Of a DNA stretch of 64,000 bases, positions 1 through 8,483 are shown in pieces. The translations under genes were made by a program, and so were the position numbers. The notes beneath the pieces were generated by a model. That model saw only the letters and a program-made list of their open reading frames with translations. It was not told the origin of the DNA and made no database searches. Location: the NCBI RefSeq assembly GCF_947497275.1, contig NZ_CANMFS010000001.1, positions 372,001 through 436,000 on the forward strand, in the 5' to 3' direction. Source of the DNA: an uncultured Sulfitobacter sp. (GTDB taxonomy: Bacteria > Pseudomonadota > Alphaproteobacteria > Rhodobacterales > Rhodobacteraceae). Each line of letters starts with the position of its first letter. The stretch's first letter is position 1.

Positions 1-308
1 TGCGCGACAGGATCCGCATGGCGTTGAACGGCCATATGACTGTCACGGTGCTGATGGACGAAGAGGACGAGCCGCTTGGCGATCCATGGGTTGATACCAT
101 GGGCCTGCCGGAAGAGGGCATGAGCAAGTCGCCATTGGTCGACGTCGTGGAACATGATCTGGCGCAATGGCTGGGTCGCGCTGGTGCTAAGACGCTGCGC
201 GACGACAAGGCGCTCGACGAGGGGCTGCGCAAAGTTGCACGGCAATCGGCGAACAATGAGATCGGCAAAAAGCCCGAAATCACCGTTGTGGTCAGCCGCC
301 TGAGCTGA
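1..308 (+). CDS. rnj: Ribonuclease J, C-terminal end (partial gene)
   Basis: Only the last ~102 codons are inside the window; the gene enters from the left edge with the frame beginning at base 3. The visible residues resemble the C-terminal region of RNase J family metallo-beta-lactamase ribonucleases (acidic DEEDEPLG stretch, a WVDTMGLPEEG segment, and a final helical/beta subdomain ending VVVSRLS). RNase J is a 5'-3' exo/endoribonuclease in mRNA turnover and rRNA maturation. The catalytic HxHxDH motif lies upstream of the window, so the call rests only on the C-terminal pattern. A strong intrinsic terminator follows 25 bp downstream. Confidence 0.72.
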   Translation, partial: RDRIRMALNGHMTVTVLMDEEDEPLGDPWVDTMGLPEEGMSKSPLVDVVEHDLAQWLGRAGAKTLRDDKALDEGLRKVARQSANNEIGKKPEITVVVSRLS

Positions 309-333
309 TCCCAGCCGTAGAGCGCGTTAAACG

Positions 334-369
334 AAAAAGACCCGCAGCGCGATGCTGCGGGTCTTTTTT
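334..369. terminator. Bidirectional intrinsic terminator
   Basis: A-tract, then a perfect GC-rich stem (GACCCGCAGC pairing with GCTGCGGGTC, 5-base loop), then a T-tract. Because A-tract and T-tract flank the stem symmetrically it can terminate both the rightward RNase J gene and the leftward DEAD-box helicase gene, whose stop lies about 20 bp further right. Confidence 0.9.
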
Positions 370-390
370 ATTGTTTCGGAAAGGTTTGCT

Positions 391-1932
391 TCAGGTCTCG
401 CGCTCTTCAAAGCTGAGTTCGATGAATGCGGGCGTGTGATCGCCAAGACCGACGACCTTGTTGCCACCGCGATCATCGCGGTTATCGCTGCGGCGGTTCG
501 ACCCGCCACGCCCGCGCGATGATCCGGTGCGCGCGGTGGTGTTTTCGGCTTTCTGCGGGGCCGGGGCGCTGGCCTGCGCGGGCTCCCTGGCGTCCGGTGC
601 CGGCGTTTCCTCGCGCGCCTTCGACGGCTGCTTTTCGGCATCCGCTTCTTTGGGCGCGTCGGATTTGCGGCTGCGTGACCTTGTGCGCTTGGGCTTGTCG
701 GTCTTCGTAGCGGCGTCCGGTTTCGGCGTGTCCTGACCGGCGGCATCTGCGGCAGGCTTCTCGCTCCGGGACGTCGCCTTGTCGCCAAGCGGGTTGTCGA
801 GGCGGGGGATCGTCTTTTGCACCAGCCGTTCGACATCCTCGAAATTCTTCTCATCGCGGGGCGTGCAGATCATGATCGCCTTGCCATCGCGGCCCGCGCG
901 TCCGGTGCGACCGATGCGGTGCACGTAGTCTTCGGCGTGGCTGGGGACATCATAGTTGAAAACGTGGCTGACTGCGGGCACGTCGAGGCCACGGGCGGCC
1001 ACGTCGGACGCCACGAGAAAGCGCAGATCGCCCGCACGGAATCCATCGAGGGTCTTTGTGCGTTGGCTCTGGTCGAGATCGCCGTGGATCGGGGCGGCGT
1101 CATAGCCGTATTTCTTGAGCGACTTGGCGACCGTATCCACATCCATCTTGCGGTTGCAGAAAATGATCGCGTTGCTGCAATTGTCGCCTTCGGCGTCGAT
1201 CAGCGCGCGCAGGATCCTGCGCTTTTCCGTGCCTTCACGGTCCTTCCGCGACGCCTTGAACATCAGCACACCCTGTTCAATCGTCTCGGAGGTGGTGGCC
1301 TGACGGGCGACTTCGATGCGTTCGGGGTTGCTGAGAAACGTATTGGTGATCCGCTCGATCTCTGGTGCCATCGTGGCGGAGAAGAACAAGGTCTGGCGGG
1401 TGAAGGGCGTGAGGCCGAAGATCCGCTCGATATCGGGGATAAAGCCCATGTCGAGCATTCTGTCGGCTTCGTCGACGACCATCACCTTGACGTCCGTCAG
1501 GATCAGCTTGCCGCGCTCGTGGTGATCGAGCAGGCGGCCGGGCGTGGCGATCAGGACGTCAACGCCCTTGTCGATCAGCTTGTCCTGTTCCTTGAACGAG
1601 ACGCCGCCGATCAGCAGCGCCTTGGTCAGCTTGAGGTGCTTGGTATAGGTATCGAAATTCTCGGCCACCTGCGCGGCAAGCTCGCGGGTGGGGCACAGCA
1701 CGAGGCTGCGCGGCATCCGCGCGCGCGCGCGTCCGCGGGCCAGCGCCGTGATCATCGGCAGAACGAAGCTGGCGGTTTTGCCGGTGCCTGTCTGAGCAAT
1801 GCCCAGAACGTCGCGGCCTGTGAGGGCGGCGGGGATGGCGCCAGCCTGAATCGGTGTAGGGGTTTCGTATCCCGCTTCCTCGATGGCTTTGAGGACCTTG
1901 GGGTTCAGGTTCAAATCTGAGAATTTTGTCAT
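391..1932 (-). CDS. DEAD-box ATP-dependent RNA helicase, RhlE-like
   Basis: 513 residues from the ATG giving MTKFSDLNL; upstream in-frame starts would add 20 unconserved residues. Core helicase motifs are all visible: Q motif (PTPIQ), Walker A AQTGTGKT, the VDEAD box, SAT, and HRIGRTGRAGR (motif VI). These define an SF2 RNA helicase that unwinds short RNA duplexes in ribosome assembly or mRNA decay. After the helicase core (about residue 390) comes a low-complexity Lys/Ala/Asp/Glu tail ending in an RGG/RDN-rich patch (SSRGRGGSNRR), typical of RhlE-type C-terminal RNA-binding extensions. The gene stands alone and shares the bidirectional terminator with the RNase J gene. Several DEAD-box paralogues are usual in this group, so the exact orthologue is not fixed. 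Confidence 0.92.
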   Translation of the reverse strand: MTKFSDLNLNPKVLKAIEEAGYETPTPIQAGAIPAALTGRDVLGIAQTGTGKTASFVLPMITALARGRARARMPRSLVLCPTRELAAQVAENFDTYTKHLKLTKALLIGGVSFKEQDKLIDKGVDVLIATPGRLLDHHERGKLILTDVKVMVVDEADRMLDMGFIPDIERIFGLTPFTRQTLFFSATMAPEIERITNTFLSNPERIEVARQATTSETIEQGVLMFKASRKDREGTEKRRILRALIDAEGDNCSNAIIFCNRKMDVDTVAKSLKKYGYDAAPIHGDLDQSQRTKTLDGFRAGDLRFLVASDVAARGLDVPAVSHVFNYDVPSHAEDYVHRIGRTGRAGRDGKAIMICTPRDEKNFEDVERLVQKTIPRLDNPLGDKATSRSEKPAADAAGQDTPKPDAATKTDKPKRTRSRSRKSDAPKEADAEKQPSKAREETPAPDAREPAQASAPAPQKAENTTARTGSSRGRGGSNRRSDNRDDRGGNKVVGLGDHTPAFIELSFEERET

Positions 1933-2056
1933 GTGTATCCGTATGTTGCGGACACTGGTCTGGCCCGCGGCAGCGTTCATATCGGCCCGCACGGCCCAAT
2001 CGGCGGCCCGTGCCGCGACATGTTAGGGTTGCGCATAGCAAGTTGCGGCGGGGGCG

Positions 2057-3004
2057 TCAAATTTTTGCGAAATCGGGGAACTGTGATGCAATTGCGCTGT
2101 CGAAATCGAACCGTGCCTCGTAGAGCAGGCCATGCGCCGCGAGCCGCGCGCGCAGGGCGGGGGTGTCGGTGCAGACCTCGTCGAAGAAGTCGCGCAAACC
2201 GGCCTCGCCGGCCTCCTCTTCGATGAGGGCAAAAAGCTCGTGCACCGTCATGCCACCTCGGTCGCGTGGGCGGGCGGGGCCGAGATCAGCGCGGTAGGAT
2301 CCGCGGGTAAAGCGGTAGTCGTAATGCCGCCGCCATGCGTCCCAGTCGGGCGCGTGGAAGTGCGCCAGATGCAGGTCGGGCAGCTCGCGCTCGGCGGGGT
2401 TCATTTCGCCGTCGAGAAAGGCGTTGTGGATACGGAACTTGACCGCGCCCAGCCCGGTCCGCACGAACAGCTTGCCCGCAATATGGCTCAGAAAGCCGCC
2501 TTTGAGGTGCTGTCCGTACTCTGGATAGAGGGCTGCAACGGTTTCTTCGCGGGCGCGTCCGGGGGGGATGAATTGCTTGAATGCCGCGCCGATCTGTGGA
2601 TTGCCCCCTGACAAAAGCTCCATCGGGCGGGTGCGGGCGCAATAGACGTCGGCTGACAGCGCGCCCAGGTGCGCCGCGACCGGCGTTTCGCTGACCAGAA
2701 ATTCGTCCACGTCCATGTGTATCAGCCAATCGACGTCGCTCGCGCGTCTGTAGGCACGGGTGGCGTTGAAGGTCTGGCGCGACTGGTGTTTCTCGGGGCG
2801 TCCGCTGTTGCGGCCCGTCCAATAGCCGTCGTCGCAGTGCACGACGCGCGCGCGCGGATGCGCCTCAAGCGCCTCCTGCGCTTCGGGGCAGGGCGCGTCG
2901 AGGTAGATGTAGATACGGTGTGCGCCCTGTTCCAGATGATAGGCCGCAAAGCGCAGGATCGCGGGAGCGTCGGACTTGATCGTGGCGACGATGCCCCAAT
3001 TCAT
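2057..3004 (-). CDS. Family 2 glycosyltransferase (Glyco_tranf_2_4 type)
   Basis: 315 residues. The N-terminal half has the fold pattern of the GT2 subfamily that also occurs at 32.9-38.0 kb in this window: an opening beta strand (IVATIKSDAPAI), a YLD turn, and the metal-binding motif as WLIHMDVDEF (DxD) near residue 105. It then has an LHLAHFHAPD segment and a C-terminal helical part. A nucleotide-sugar-dependent transferase is likely, but donor and acceptor are unknown. The gene sits 40 bp downstream of prfC on the same strand and may be co-transcribed with it. It is more diverged from the other three paralogues than they are from each other. Confidence 0.8.
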   Translation of the reverse strand: MNWGIVATIKSDAPAILRFAAYHLEQGAHRIYIYLDAPCPEAQEALEAHPRARVVHCDDGYWTGRNSGRPEKHQSRQTFNATRAYRRASDVDWLIHMDVDEFLVSETPVAAHLGALSADVYCARTRPMELLSGGNPQIGAAFKQFIPPGRAREETVAALYPEYGQHLKGGFLSHIAGKLFVRTGLGAVKFRIHNAFLDGEMNPAERELPDLHLAHFHAPDWDAWRRHYDYRFTRGSYRADLGPARPRDRGGMTVHELFALIEEEAGEAGLRDFFDEVCTDTPALRARLAAHGLLYEARFDFDSAIASQFPDFAKI

Positions 3005-3044
3005 GCGCGCGGTTCACGGTTGGGAAGGGTGCGGGGCTGCATGG

Positions 3045-4664
3045 TCAGACCATCATTTCCTTGGTCGCGGTCAGCTTGATTTCGGGATAATCGCGGTCTA
3101 CGCGGTCGATGTCCCACTGAAGACGGGTGAGGTAGACGATATCACCGTCGTGATCGTGCGCGATGTGCTGCTTGTTCGCCTCGCTGAATTTGTCGACGGC
3201 AGCCTTGGGGCCGTTGACCCAGCGGGCGGAAGTGAATTGCGATGGCTCGAAGCGGACGGGCAGGCCGTATTCAAGCTCGATCCGGCTGGCGAGCACCTCG
3301 AATTGCAACTGGCCGACGACGCCGACGACAAAACCGGAGCCGATGGAAGGTTTGAACACTTTCGCGGCGCCTTCCTCGGCGAATTGCATCAACGCCTTTT
3401 CGAGGTGTTTGGATTTCAGCGGATCGCCCGCGCGCACGCCTTGCAACAGCTCGGGCGCGAATGACGGGATACCGGTCACGCGGATCGCCTCGCCTTCGGT
3501 CAGGGTATCGCCGATGCGCAGCTGGCCGTGGTTGGGGATGCCGATGATGTCACCGGCCCAGGCCTCCTCGGCCAGTTCGCGGTCGGAGGCGAGGAACATC
3601 ACCGGGTTGGTGATACTCATCGGTTTCTTGGAGCGCACATGGGTCAGTTTCATGCCACGTTCAAAGTGACCGGAGGCAAGACGCACGAAGGCCACGCGGT
3701 CGCGGTGCTTGGGGTCCATGTTGGCCTGCACCTTGAACACGAAGCCGGAGACGTTCTTCTCTTCGGGCAGGATCTGGCGCGGTTCGGCCTTCTGGATCTG
3801 CGGCTCGGGGCCGAACATGGCGATGCCGTCCATCAGCTCCTTGACGCCGAAACTGTTGATCGCGGAGCCGAACCAGATCGGCGTCAGCGAACCTTCGGTC
3901 ATCAACGCGTGGTCGAGCGGCGGCATCAGTTCGCGCACCATCTCCAGATCCTCGCGCAGTTTCTCCAGCAGATCGGCGGGCACATGTTCGGCCAGCTTGG
4001 GATCGTCGAGACCTTCGATCCTGATCGACTCGGAGACCTTGTTGCGGTCCGCGCGGTCCATCAGTTCAAGCCGGTCGCGCAGGATGTCGTAGCAGCCGAT
4101 GAAATCGCGGCCCACGCCGATGGGCCAGCTTGCGGGCGTCACGTCGATGGCGAGGTTTTGCTGGATCTCGTCGATGATCTCGAACACGTCGCGGCTTTCG
4201 CGGTCCATCTTGTTACAGAACGTCAGGATCGGCAGGTCGCGCATCCGGCAGACCTCGAACAGCTTCTGGGTCTGGCTTTCGACGCCTTTCGCGCCGTCGA
4301 TCACCATCACGGCGGCGTCCACGGCGGTCAGCGTGCGGTAGGTGTCTTCGGAGAAGTCAGAGTGGCCGGGCGTGTCGACCAGATTGAAGCGGTAGTTCTT
4401 GTCGCGGCCCTGATAGTCGAACGACATCGCGGAGGCAGAGACGGAAATGCCGCGGTCCTTCTCCATCGCCATGAAGTCCGAGCGCGTGCGCCGCGCCTCG
4501 CCCTTGGCGCGGACCTGTCCGGCCATCTGGATCGCGCCGCCGAACAGCAGGAATTTCTCGGTGAGAGTGGTTTTGCCAGCGTCCGGGTGGCTGATGATCG
4601 CAAAGGTCCGGCGGCGCGCGATCTCGGGCGGCAAGGGGGGGCGGTTGGTATGCGTATCGAGCAT
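3045..4664 (-). CDS. prfC: Peptide chain release factor 3
   Basis: 539 residues, the family's normal length, using the ATG that gives MLDTHTNRPPLPPEIARRRT; the longer in-frame extension is not conserved. It is a translational GTPase: G1 SHPDAGKTTLTEK, G3 DTPGHSDF, G4 NKMD, followed by the EF-Tu-like domain 2 and the RF3 C-terminal domain. RF3 recycles RF1/RF2 from the ribosome after termination in a GTP-dependent way. It probably heads a two-gene transcription unit with the downstream glycosyltransferase. No anomalies. Confidence 0.97.
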   Translation of the reverse strand: MLDTHTNRPPLPPEIARRRTFAIISHPDAGKTTLTEKFLLFGGAIQMAGQVRAKGEARRTRSDFMAMEKDRGISVSASAMSFDYQGRDKNYRFNLVDTPGHSDFSEDTYRTLTAVDAAVMVIDGAKGVESQTQKLFEVCRMRDLPILTFCNKMDRESRDVFEIIDEIQQNLAIDVTPASWPIGVGRDFIGCYDILRDRLELMDRADRNKVSESIRIEGLDDPKLAEHVPADLLEKLREDLEMVRELMPPLDHALMTEGSLTPIWFGSAINSFGVKELMDGIAMFGPEPQIQKAEPRQILPEEKNVSGFVFKVQANMDPKHRDRVAFVRLASGHFERGMKLTHVRSKKPMSITNPVMFLASDRELAEEAWAGDIIGIPNHGQLRIGDTLTEGEAIRVTGIPSFAPELLQGVRAGDPLKSKHLEKALMQFAEEGAAKVFKPSIGSGFVVGVVGQLQFEVLASRIELEYGLPVRFEPSQFTSARWVNGPKAAVDKFSEANKQHIAHDHDGDIVYLTRLQWDIDRVDRDYPEIKLTATKEMMV

Positions 4665-4767
4665 GGCGGCTGGGGTATCCTGAGCGTTGTTTGGCCGGGC
4701 CTGTCGGACAGGCGCGCGGCGAGCCGTACACATATCCTACATGCACAGGTGTGCAAGAGTGTGGCGG

Positions 4768-5778
4768 CTAGCGGCCGGAGGCTTTGCGCAGAAGTTCGGC
4801 GGCATCGGGGCGGCTGAGCAATGCTTCGTGTACGTCGAGGCCCGCGTGCGGCACATCGGAATGGCCGGCGATGACATCGCCGAGCGCGTCGGACAGATCC
4901 TGCGGCAGCACCGGTTTGGTGCGGCTGTCGATCAGCATGGATTCGGCGGCGATGCCTTCGGCATAGATGATCTGGTGGCTATCAAAAAGCAGTTGGTAGT
5001 AATCCACGAAGCCACCTTCGGCCACGCGCACAGTGGTGCCGTTGACCAGATGGCGCGCCTTGACCAGCAATTCGGCGCGCCCCGCGCCAAGCTCGTCCGT
5101 GCGCTGGTAGATAAAGAGGCGGTGATCGGGGCTGACCACCAGATCGTTGGCGTTGCTGAGCGTTCCGGCGGCGATCACGATGGGGGCGAATTCACCGAGG
5201 GCGCGGGTGGTCGTGGTGCCGATCCAGCGCAGCGTCTGCACTCCGTCGTCGCGCGTAAGGATGCGGTCCCCGACGGCCAGACGCTCGACCGGGCGCTGTT
5301 CGCCCGAGGCCAGCGTGATGTGGGTGCCGTGGGTGAAGCTGACGCAGGCGACCTGCGCGAACTTGCGCCGCGCGCCGTCGCGGTCGATGCCCACAAGGCG
5401 GTATTCGACCTTTGATCCCAAAGCGATGAAAGGCAGCAGATATATTTCGGCGATCTGTCCGTCGCCGTCCACCTCGACAAGCAAAAGCGCGTCCGAGATC
5501 GCGCCGTCGGGCGACATGAAGGTAAGCGCGCAGTCAAGGTGCAGCGTCGCACCGGGCGTTCCAATGGCGGTGTCGTGACCCACCGAAAACGTCGCATCGT
5601 CGCGCGCGATCAGCGACAGGCGCGCGGGTTCGGCGCCGAATGCAAGCTCGTACACGTCATCGAGGATGAGTTCGTTCGCAAAGGAGAGCAGATCGCCCAT
5701 GTTGGCGCCGTCGGTCGCATGGAATTGCGCGGCGACGTAGACTGGAACGCTTTGCGAGGAAGGGGTGCCTTTGGCCAT
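4768..5778 (-). CDS. Hint-domain protein (intein/hedgehog-type)
   Basis: 336 residues. The N-terminal ~140 residues are a beta-rich leader without a signal peptide. From about residue 145 there is a Hint domain: SFTHGTHITLASGEQRPVERL, VGDRILTRD, LRWIGTTTT, VVSPDHRLFIY and LLFDSHQIIYAEGIAAES. Such Hint modules are abundant in Rhodobacterales, often at the end of large secreted proteins; here the domain is in a free-standing small protein. The residue just before FTxGT is Ser rather than the usual Cys nucleophile (the nearby Cys is two residues earlier), so autoprocessing may be altered. The gene is single, between prfC and the divergent SDR gene. Function unknown beyond the domain. Confidence 0.85.
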   Translation of the reverse strand: MAKGTPSSQSVPVYVAAQFHATDGANMGDLLSFANELILDDVYELAFGAEPARLSLIARDDATFSVGHDTAIGTPGATLHLDCALTFMSPDGAISDALLLVEVDGDGQIAEIYLLPFIALGSKVEYRLVGIDRDGARRKFAQVACVSFTHGTHITLASGEQRPVERLAVGDRILTRDDGVQTLRWIGTTTTRALGEFAPIVIAAGTLSNANDLVVSPDHRLFIYQRTDELGAGRAELLVKARHLVNGTTVRVAEGGFVDYYQLLFDSHQIIYAEGIAAESMLIDSRTKPVLPQDLSDALGDVIAGHSDVPHAGLDVHEALLSRPDAAELLRKASGR

Positions 5779-5921
5779 GGGACGGATTGCCTTTGCGAAC
5801 TGCGGTGCGAAAAATCTAGGGTAGGATTATGGCGGTGTGCGGTCAATGAGGCGGTCTTTTGCTGGCGTCTGTGCGCACGCTGGTGTTAGCTGCGTACAAA
5901 CGCTCAATAGGGAGAGATGCG

Positions 5922-6701
5922 ATGGATCTGGGGATCAAGGGTAAGCGCGCGCTGGTGTGTGCATCGTCGAAGGGGCTGGGCCTTGGCTGTGCAGAGGCGC
6001 TGGCCGCCGCCGGTGTCGATCTGGTGATGAACGCGCGCGGTGTCGAGGCGCTGGAATCCGCGGCGGAGCGAATTCGCAATGATTACGGTGTGTCCGTCAC
6101 GACGGTGGCGGCCGATATCGCCACGCCGGACGGACAGGATGCGGTTCTCAAGACCGCCGAGGGCGTCGATATCCTGGTCAACAACGCAGGCGGACCGCCC
6201 CCCGGCATGTGGACGGATTGGGAGCGCGAGGATTTCATCAAGGCGCTGGATGCAAACATGCTGGCACCGATCGCGATGATTAAAGGGTTGGTGCCGGGCA
6301 TGATGGAGCGTGGCTGGGGCCGCGTCGTCAACATCACGTCGCAATCGGTGCGCGCGCCGATCGGCGTGCTGGGGCTGAGCAATTCGGCACGTACCGGGCT
6401 TACGGGCTATGTCGCGGGCACCTCTCGGCAGGTGGCGGACAAGGGCGTGAACATCAACAATCTGTTGCCCGGTATCCACGCAACCGACCGCGCCGATGCG
6501 CTGGATGGGGGCGTGGTCAAGGCCAAGGGCATCACGCTGGACGAAGCGCGCGCCGAGCGGGCGGCGGGGATCCCGGCGGGCCGCTACGGCACGCGCGAGG
6601 AATTTGGCGCCGCCTGCGCATTCCTGTGCTCGCAGCACGCGGGATTCATCGTGGGGCAGTCGATCCTGCTGGATGGCGGGGCGACCAACATCACGATGTA
6701 G
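5922..6701 (+). CDS. SDR family oxidoreductase with atypical active site
   Basis: 259 residues from ATG 5922 (MDLGIKGKRALV), preceded by AGGGAGAG. It is a Rossmann-fold short-chain dehydrogenase: variant glycine motif ASSKGLGLG (residues 14-22), NNAGG, VNITSQS for the active-site Ser strand, and a C-terminal LLDGGATNI. At the catalytic YxxxK position the sequence reads SNSAR, so both Tyr and Lys are missing. I recall a subfamily usually annotated as 3-oxoacyl-ACP reductase with SNxxR at this place, so this is probably a lineage feature rather than damage, but ordinary SDR chemistry cannot be assumed. Single gene, divergent from the Hint gene. Confidence 0.85.
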   Translation: MDLGIKGKRALVCASSKGLGLGCAEALAAAGVDLVMNARGVEALESAAERIRNDYGVSVTTVAADIATPDGQDAVLKTAEGVDILVNNAGGPPPGMWTDWEREDFIKALDANMLAPIAMIKGLVPGMMERGWGRVVNITSQSVRAPIGVLGLSNSARTGLTGYVAGTSRQVADKGVNINNLLPGIHATDRADALDGGVVKAKGITLDEARAERAAGIPAGRYGTREEFGAACAFLCSQHAGFIVGQSILLDGGATNITM

Positions 6702-7050
6702 AGAGAGCGCGCATGCTTAACCGGCGTGCTGTTGTGCGCCGGATGATTCGCGCGAATTGTTTACGTTTGGTGGATAGTTTCCCTCTTTTTCAAAGACTTG
6801 CCACCAGTAAAACGGGAGGAGGGATGATGGTCCTCCCGTCAGACGTGAAAAAATGTGTTAATAATCCGTAAAAATCATGTTCACGTTGTGTTTTTTCTGC
6901 CTGCGAGCCACACAAGGTTCAGCTACGGACGGCGTTTTGGGAGATCACCAGCACCGTTTCGCAGCTTCGGGGCACCCTCGAAAAAATGCTTAATGCCAAT
7001 TCCGGCATCTGCACGGGTTCCCGATCATTCTTTTCCACGAGGAGCGACCC
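6702..7050. other. Gene-free stretch upstream of the curlin-repeat gene
   Basis: About 350 bp with no convincing gene and visibly more A+T-rich than its surroundings (runs such as CTTTTTC, TTAATAATCC and TTTTTT). It holds a perfect 9-bp inverted repeat, ACGGGAGGA / TCCTCCCGT at 6812-6839 with a 10-base loop and no T-tract, and ends in a clear ribosome binding site (GAGGAG) before the ATG at 7051. The length and composition suggest a regulated promoter/5' leader for the amyloid-like gene; no specific operator could be recognised. Confidence 0.45.
6812..6839. repeat. Perfect inverted repeat (hairpin) in the curlin leader
   Basis: Arms ACGGGAGGA and TCCTCCCGT, loop GGGATGATGG. It could be a terminator of the SDR gene (but lacks a U-tract), an RNA hairpin in the leader of the curlin-repeat gene, or a protein-binding site. 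Confidence 0.5.
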
Positions 7051-8367
7051 ATGAGTGCGAGTAAATTCATTTTGGCCAGCAGCACGGCCCTGACCCTTTC
7101 AATGTCCGCCGCTTTCGCCGCCGATGGCAACCAAGCCTATCTTGACCAGACGGGCAATGATCACAGTGCGCTGATCACGCAGTCGGATGGCGACAGCAAT
7201 GTGGCAGGGACGGACACACAGAATGTGACACAGAATGGCTTTCTCAACCAATTGACGATTCTGCAGTCGGGCGATGGCAACAGCATCGGCGAAGGCGCCA
7301 ACGCGAATGCCGCGGTAGACGGCGTCATTCAGCAGATGAACGGCAGCAACCCACGCGCGGGTGCGGTGGGCAACGATCTCTCCGTAACCCAGACGAGCGA
7401 CGATAACACCGTCGGCGCGGTCTCGCAGACCGGTTCGACCACCGGCGTCCTGAAAGGCAACACCGCACAGATCGCACAAGGCGATGCTGCGGGAGATGGC
7501 GATGGCAATACCGTGGGTGATGTGACGCAGATCAAAGGCAGCAGCGCGCGGAATGAGTTGACTGTCTCGCAGACCGGCAACAACAACATGCTGGCCAGCG
7601 TCCGGCAATTGAACCGTAAGGGCGGAACTGCGGCAAACGACAACGAAGCATCCGTAACCATGACCGGCGACAACAACGGCAATGGCGCGTTGACCGGGTT
7701 TGCCCTGTCGTCCGGCGCGACCAGTTCGAATGTGATCCAGGGTCTGAGAACCTCGCCGATCGAGTCCAGCGCCTGGGGCAGTGCCGCCGATATCATCATC
7801 ACCGGTGACGACAGCGAGTTCGGCGTCACGCAGGTCGGCGGTTACAACTCGATCGGAACGTTGACGATCGGCGGCAATCGCAATCAGGTCGGTACGTACC
7901 AGATTGGCACAAGCAACCTGATCTCGGTCGTGGGCGTTTCGGGCGATGACAATAACATCGGGATGCGTCAGGACGGCTTCAGCAACACCGGCAGCGTCGA
8001 TGTGACTGCGGGTAACGGCAATGTGGTCGGGACCGATCAAACTGGGTCGGACAACTCTGTGACCGTTACCATCATTGGCAACGACAACGGGGCGCCAGAC
8101 CTGTTCTCGGGCAACGCAGCAACGCTGGGCCTGACCGAAGGTCTGCTTGTTCAAGACGGCCTGAGCAACATCGCAACGCTTGACGTCGGCGGTTTGTCGG
8201 CCAGCAACAACAACCTGTTCGCAATGGCGCAGATCGGTGACGACAATATTGCGAACGGAAAACAGGATGGCGTGTCAAATCAGGCAGCACTGACGCAAGA
8301 CGGCGGAAACAACGTCGGCGTGTTCAGCCAGAACGGCACCGGGAACAACGCCGCGATCTCTCAGTAA
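7051..8367 (+). CDS. Secreted curlin-repeat (amyloid-like) protein
   Basis: 438 residues. A Sec signal peptide is visible (SKFILASSTALTLSMSAAFA, cleavage near residue 23/24). The rest is a chain of about twenty short repeats of the curlin type, with spaced Gln/Asn and Gly (for example DQTGNDH, SQTGNNN, TYQIGTSN, DQTGSDN, AQIGDDN, FSQNGTGNN), Asp/Asn-rich and almost free of Lys, Arg and aromatics. This is the pattern of CsgA/CsgB-like subunits that form extracellular amyloid fibres, but far longer than the ~150-residue enteric proteins. No csgE, csgF or csgG gene is beside it, so the export route must lie elsewhere or differ. A strong terminator follows, so it is monocistronic. It might be a nucleator, a fibre subunit or a biofilm matrix protein. 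Confidence 0.85.
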   Translation: MSASKFILASSTALTLSMSAAFAADGNQAYLDQTGNDHSALITQSDGDSNVAGTDTQNVTQNGFLNQLTILQSGDGNSIGEGANANAAVDGVIQQMNGSNPRAGAVGNDLSVTQTSDDNTVGAVSQTGSTTGVLKGNTAQIAQGDAAGDGDGNTVGDVTQIKGSSARNELTVSQTGNNNMLASVRQLNRKGGTAANDNEASVTMTGDNNGNGALTGFALSSGATSSNVIQGLRTSPIESSAWGSAADIIITGDDSEFGVTQVGGYNSIGTLTIGGNRNQVGTYQIGTSNLISVVGVSGDDNNIGMRQDGFSNTGSVDVTAGNGNVVGTDQTGSDNSVTVTIIGNDNGAPDLFSGNAATLGLTEGLLVQDGLSNIATLDVGGLSASNNNLFAMAQIGDDNIANGKQDGVSNQAALTQDGGNNVGVFSQNGTGNNAAISQ

Positions 8368-8390
8368 GGTCAGCGGCCTTAGCGATCATC

Positions 8391-8420
8391 GGGAGCGGCG
8401 TTTCAGACGCCGCTCCTTTT
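8391..8420 (+). terminator. Intrinsic terminator after the curlin-repeat gene
   Basis: Perfect 9-bp stem GGAGCGGCG / CGCCGCTCC with a 7-base loop, followed by TTTT. It lies 24 bp after the stop codon. Confidence 0.85.
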
Positions 8421-8483
8421 CGTTGCAGCAGGGTCGAAGGGCTGATAGCAGCTATCCGACAGAAATGATCGGATTAGCCGTCG

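Noticed and set aside
817-1920. A 367-codon open frame antisense to the DEAD-box helicase gene
   Set aside because: The opposite strand encodes an unmistakable helicase; long antisense frames are common in GC-rich genes.
3528-4817. A 429-codon open frame antisense to prfC
   Set aside because: His/Asp/Gly-rich composition typical of a shadow frame; prfC is certain.
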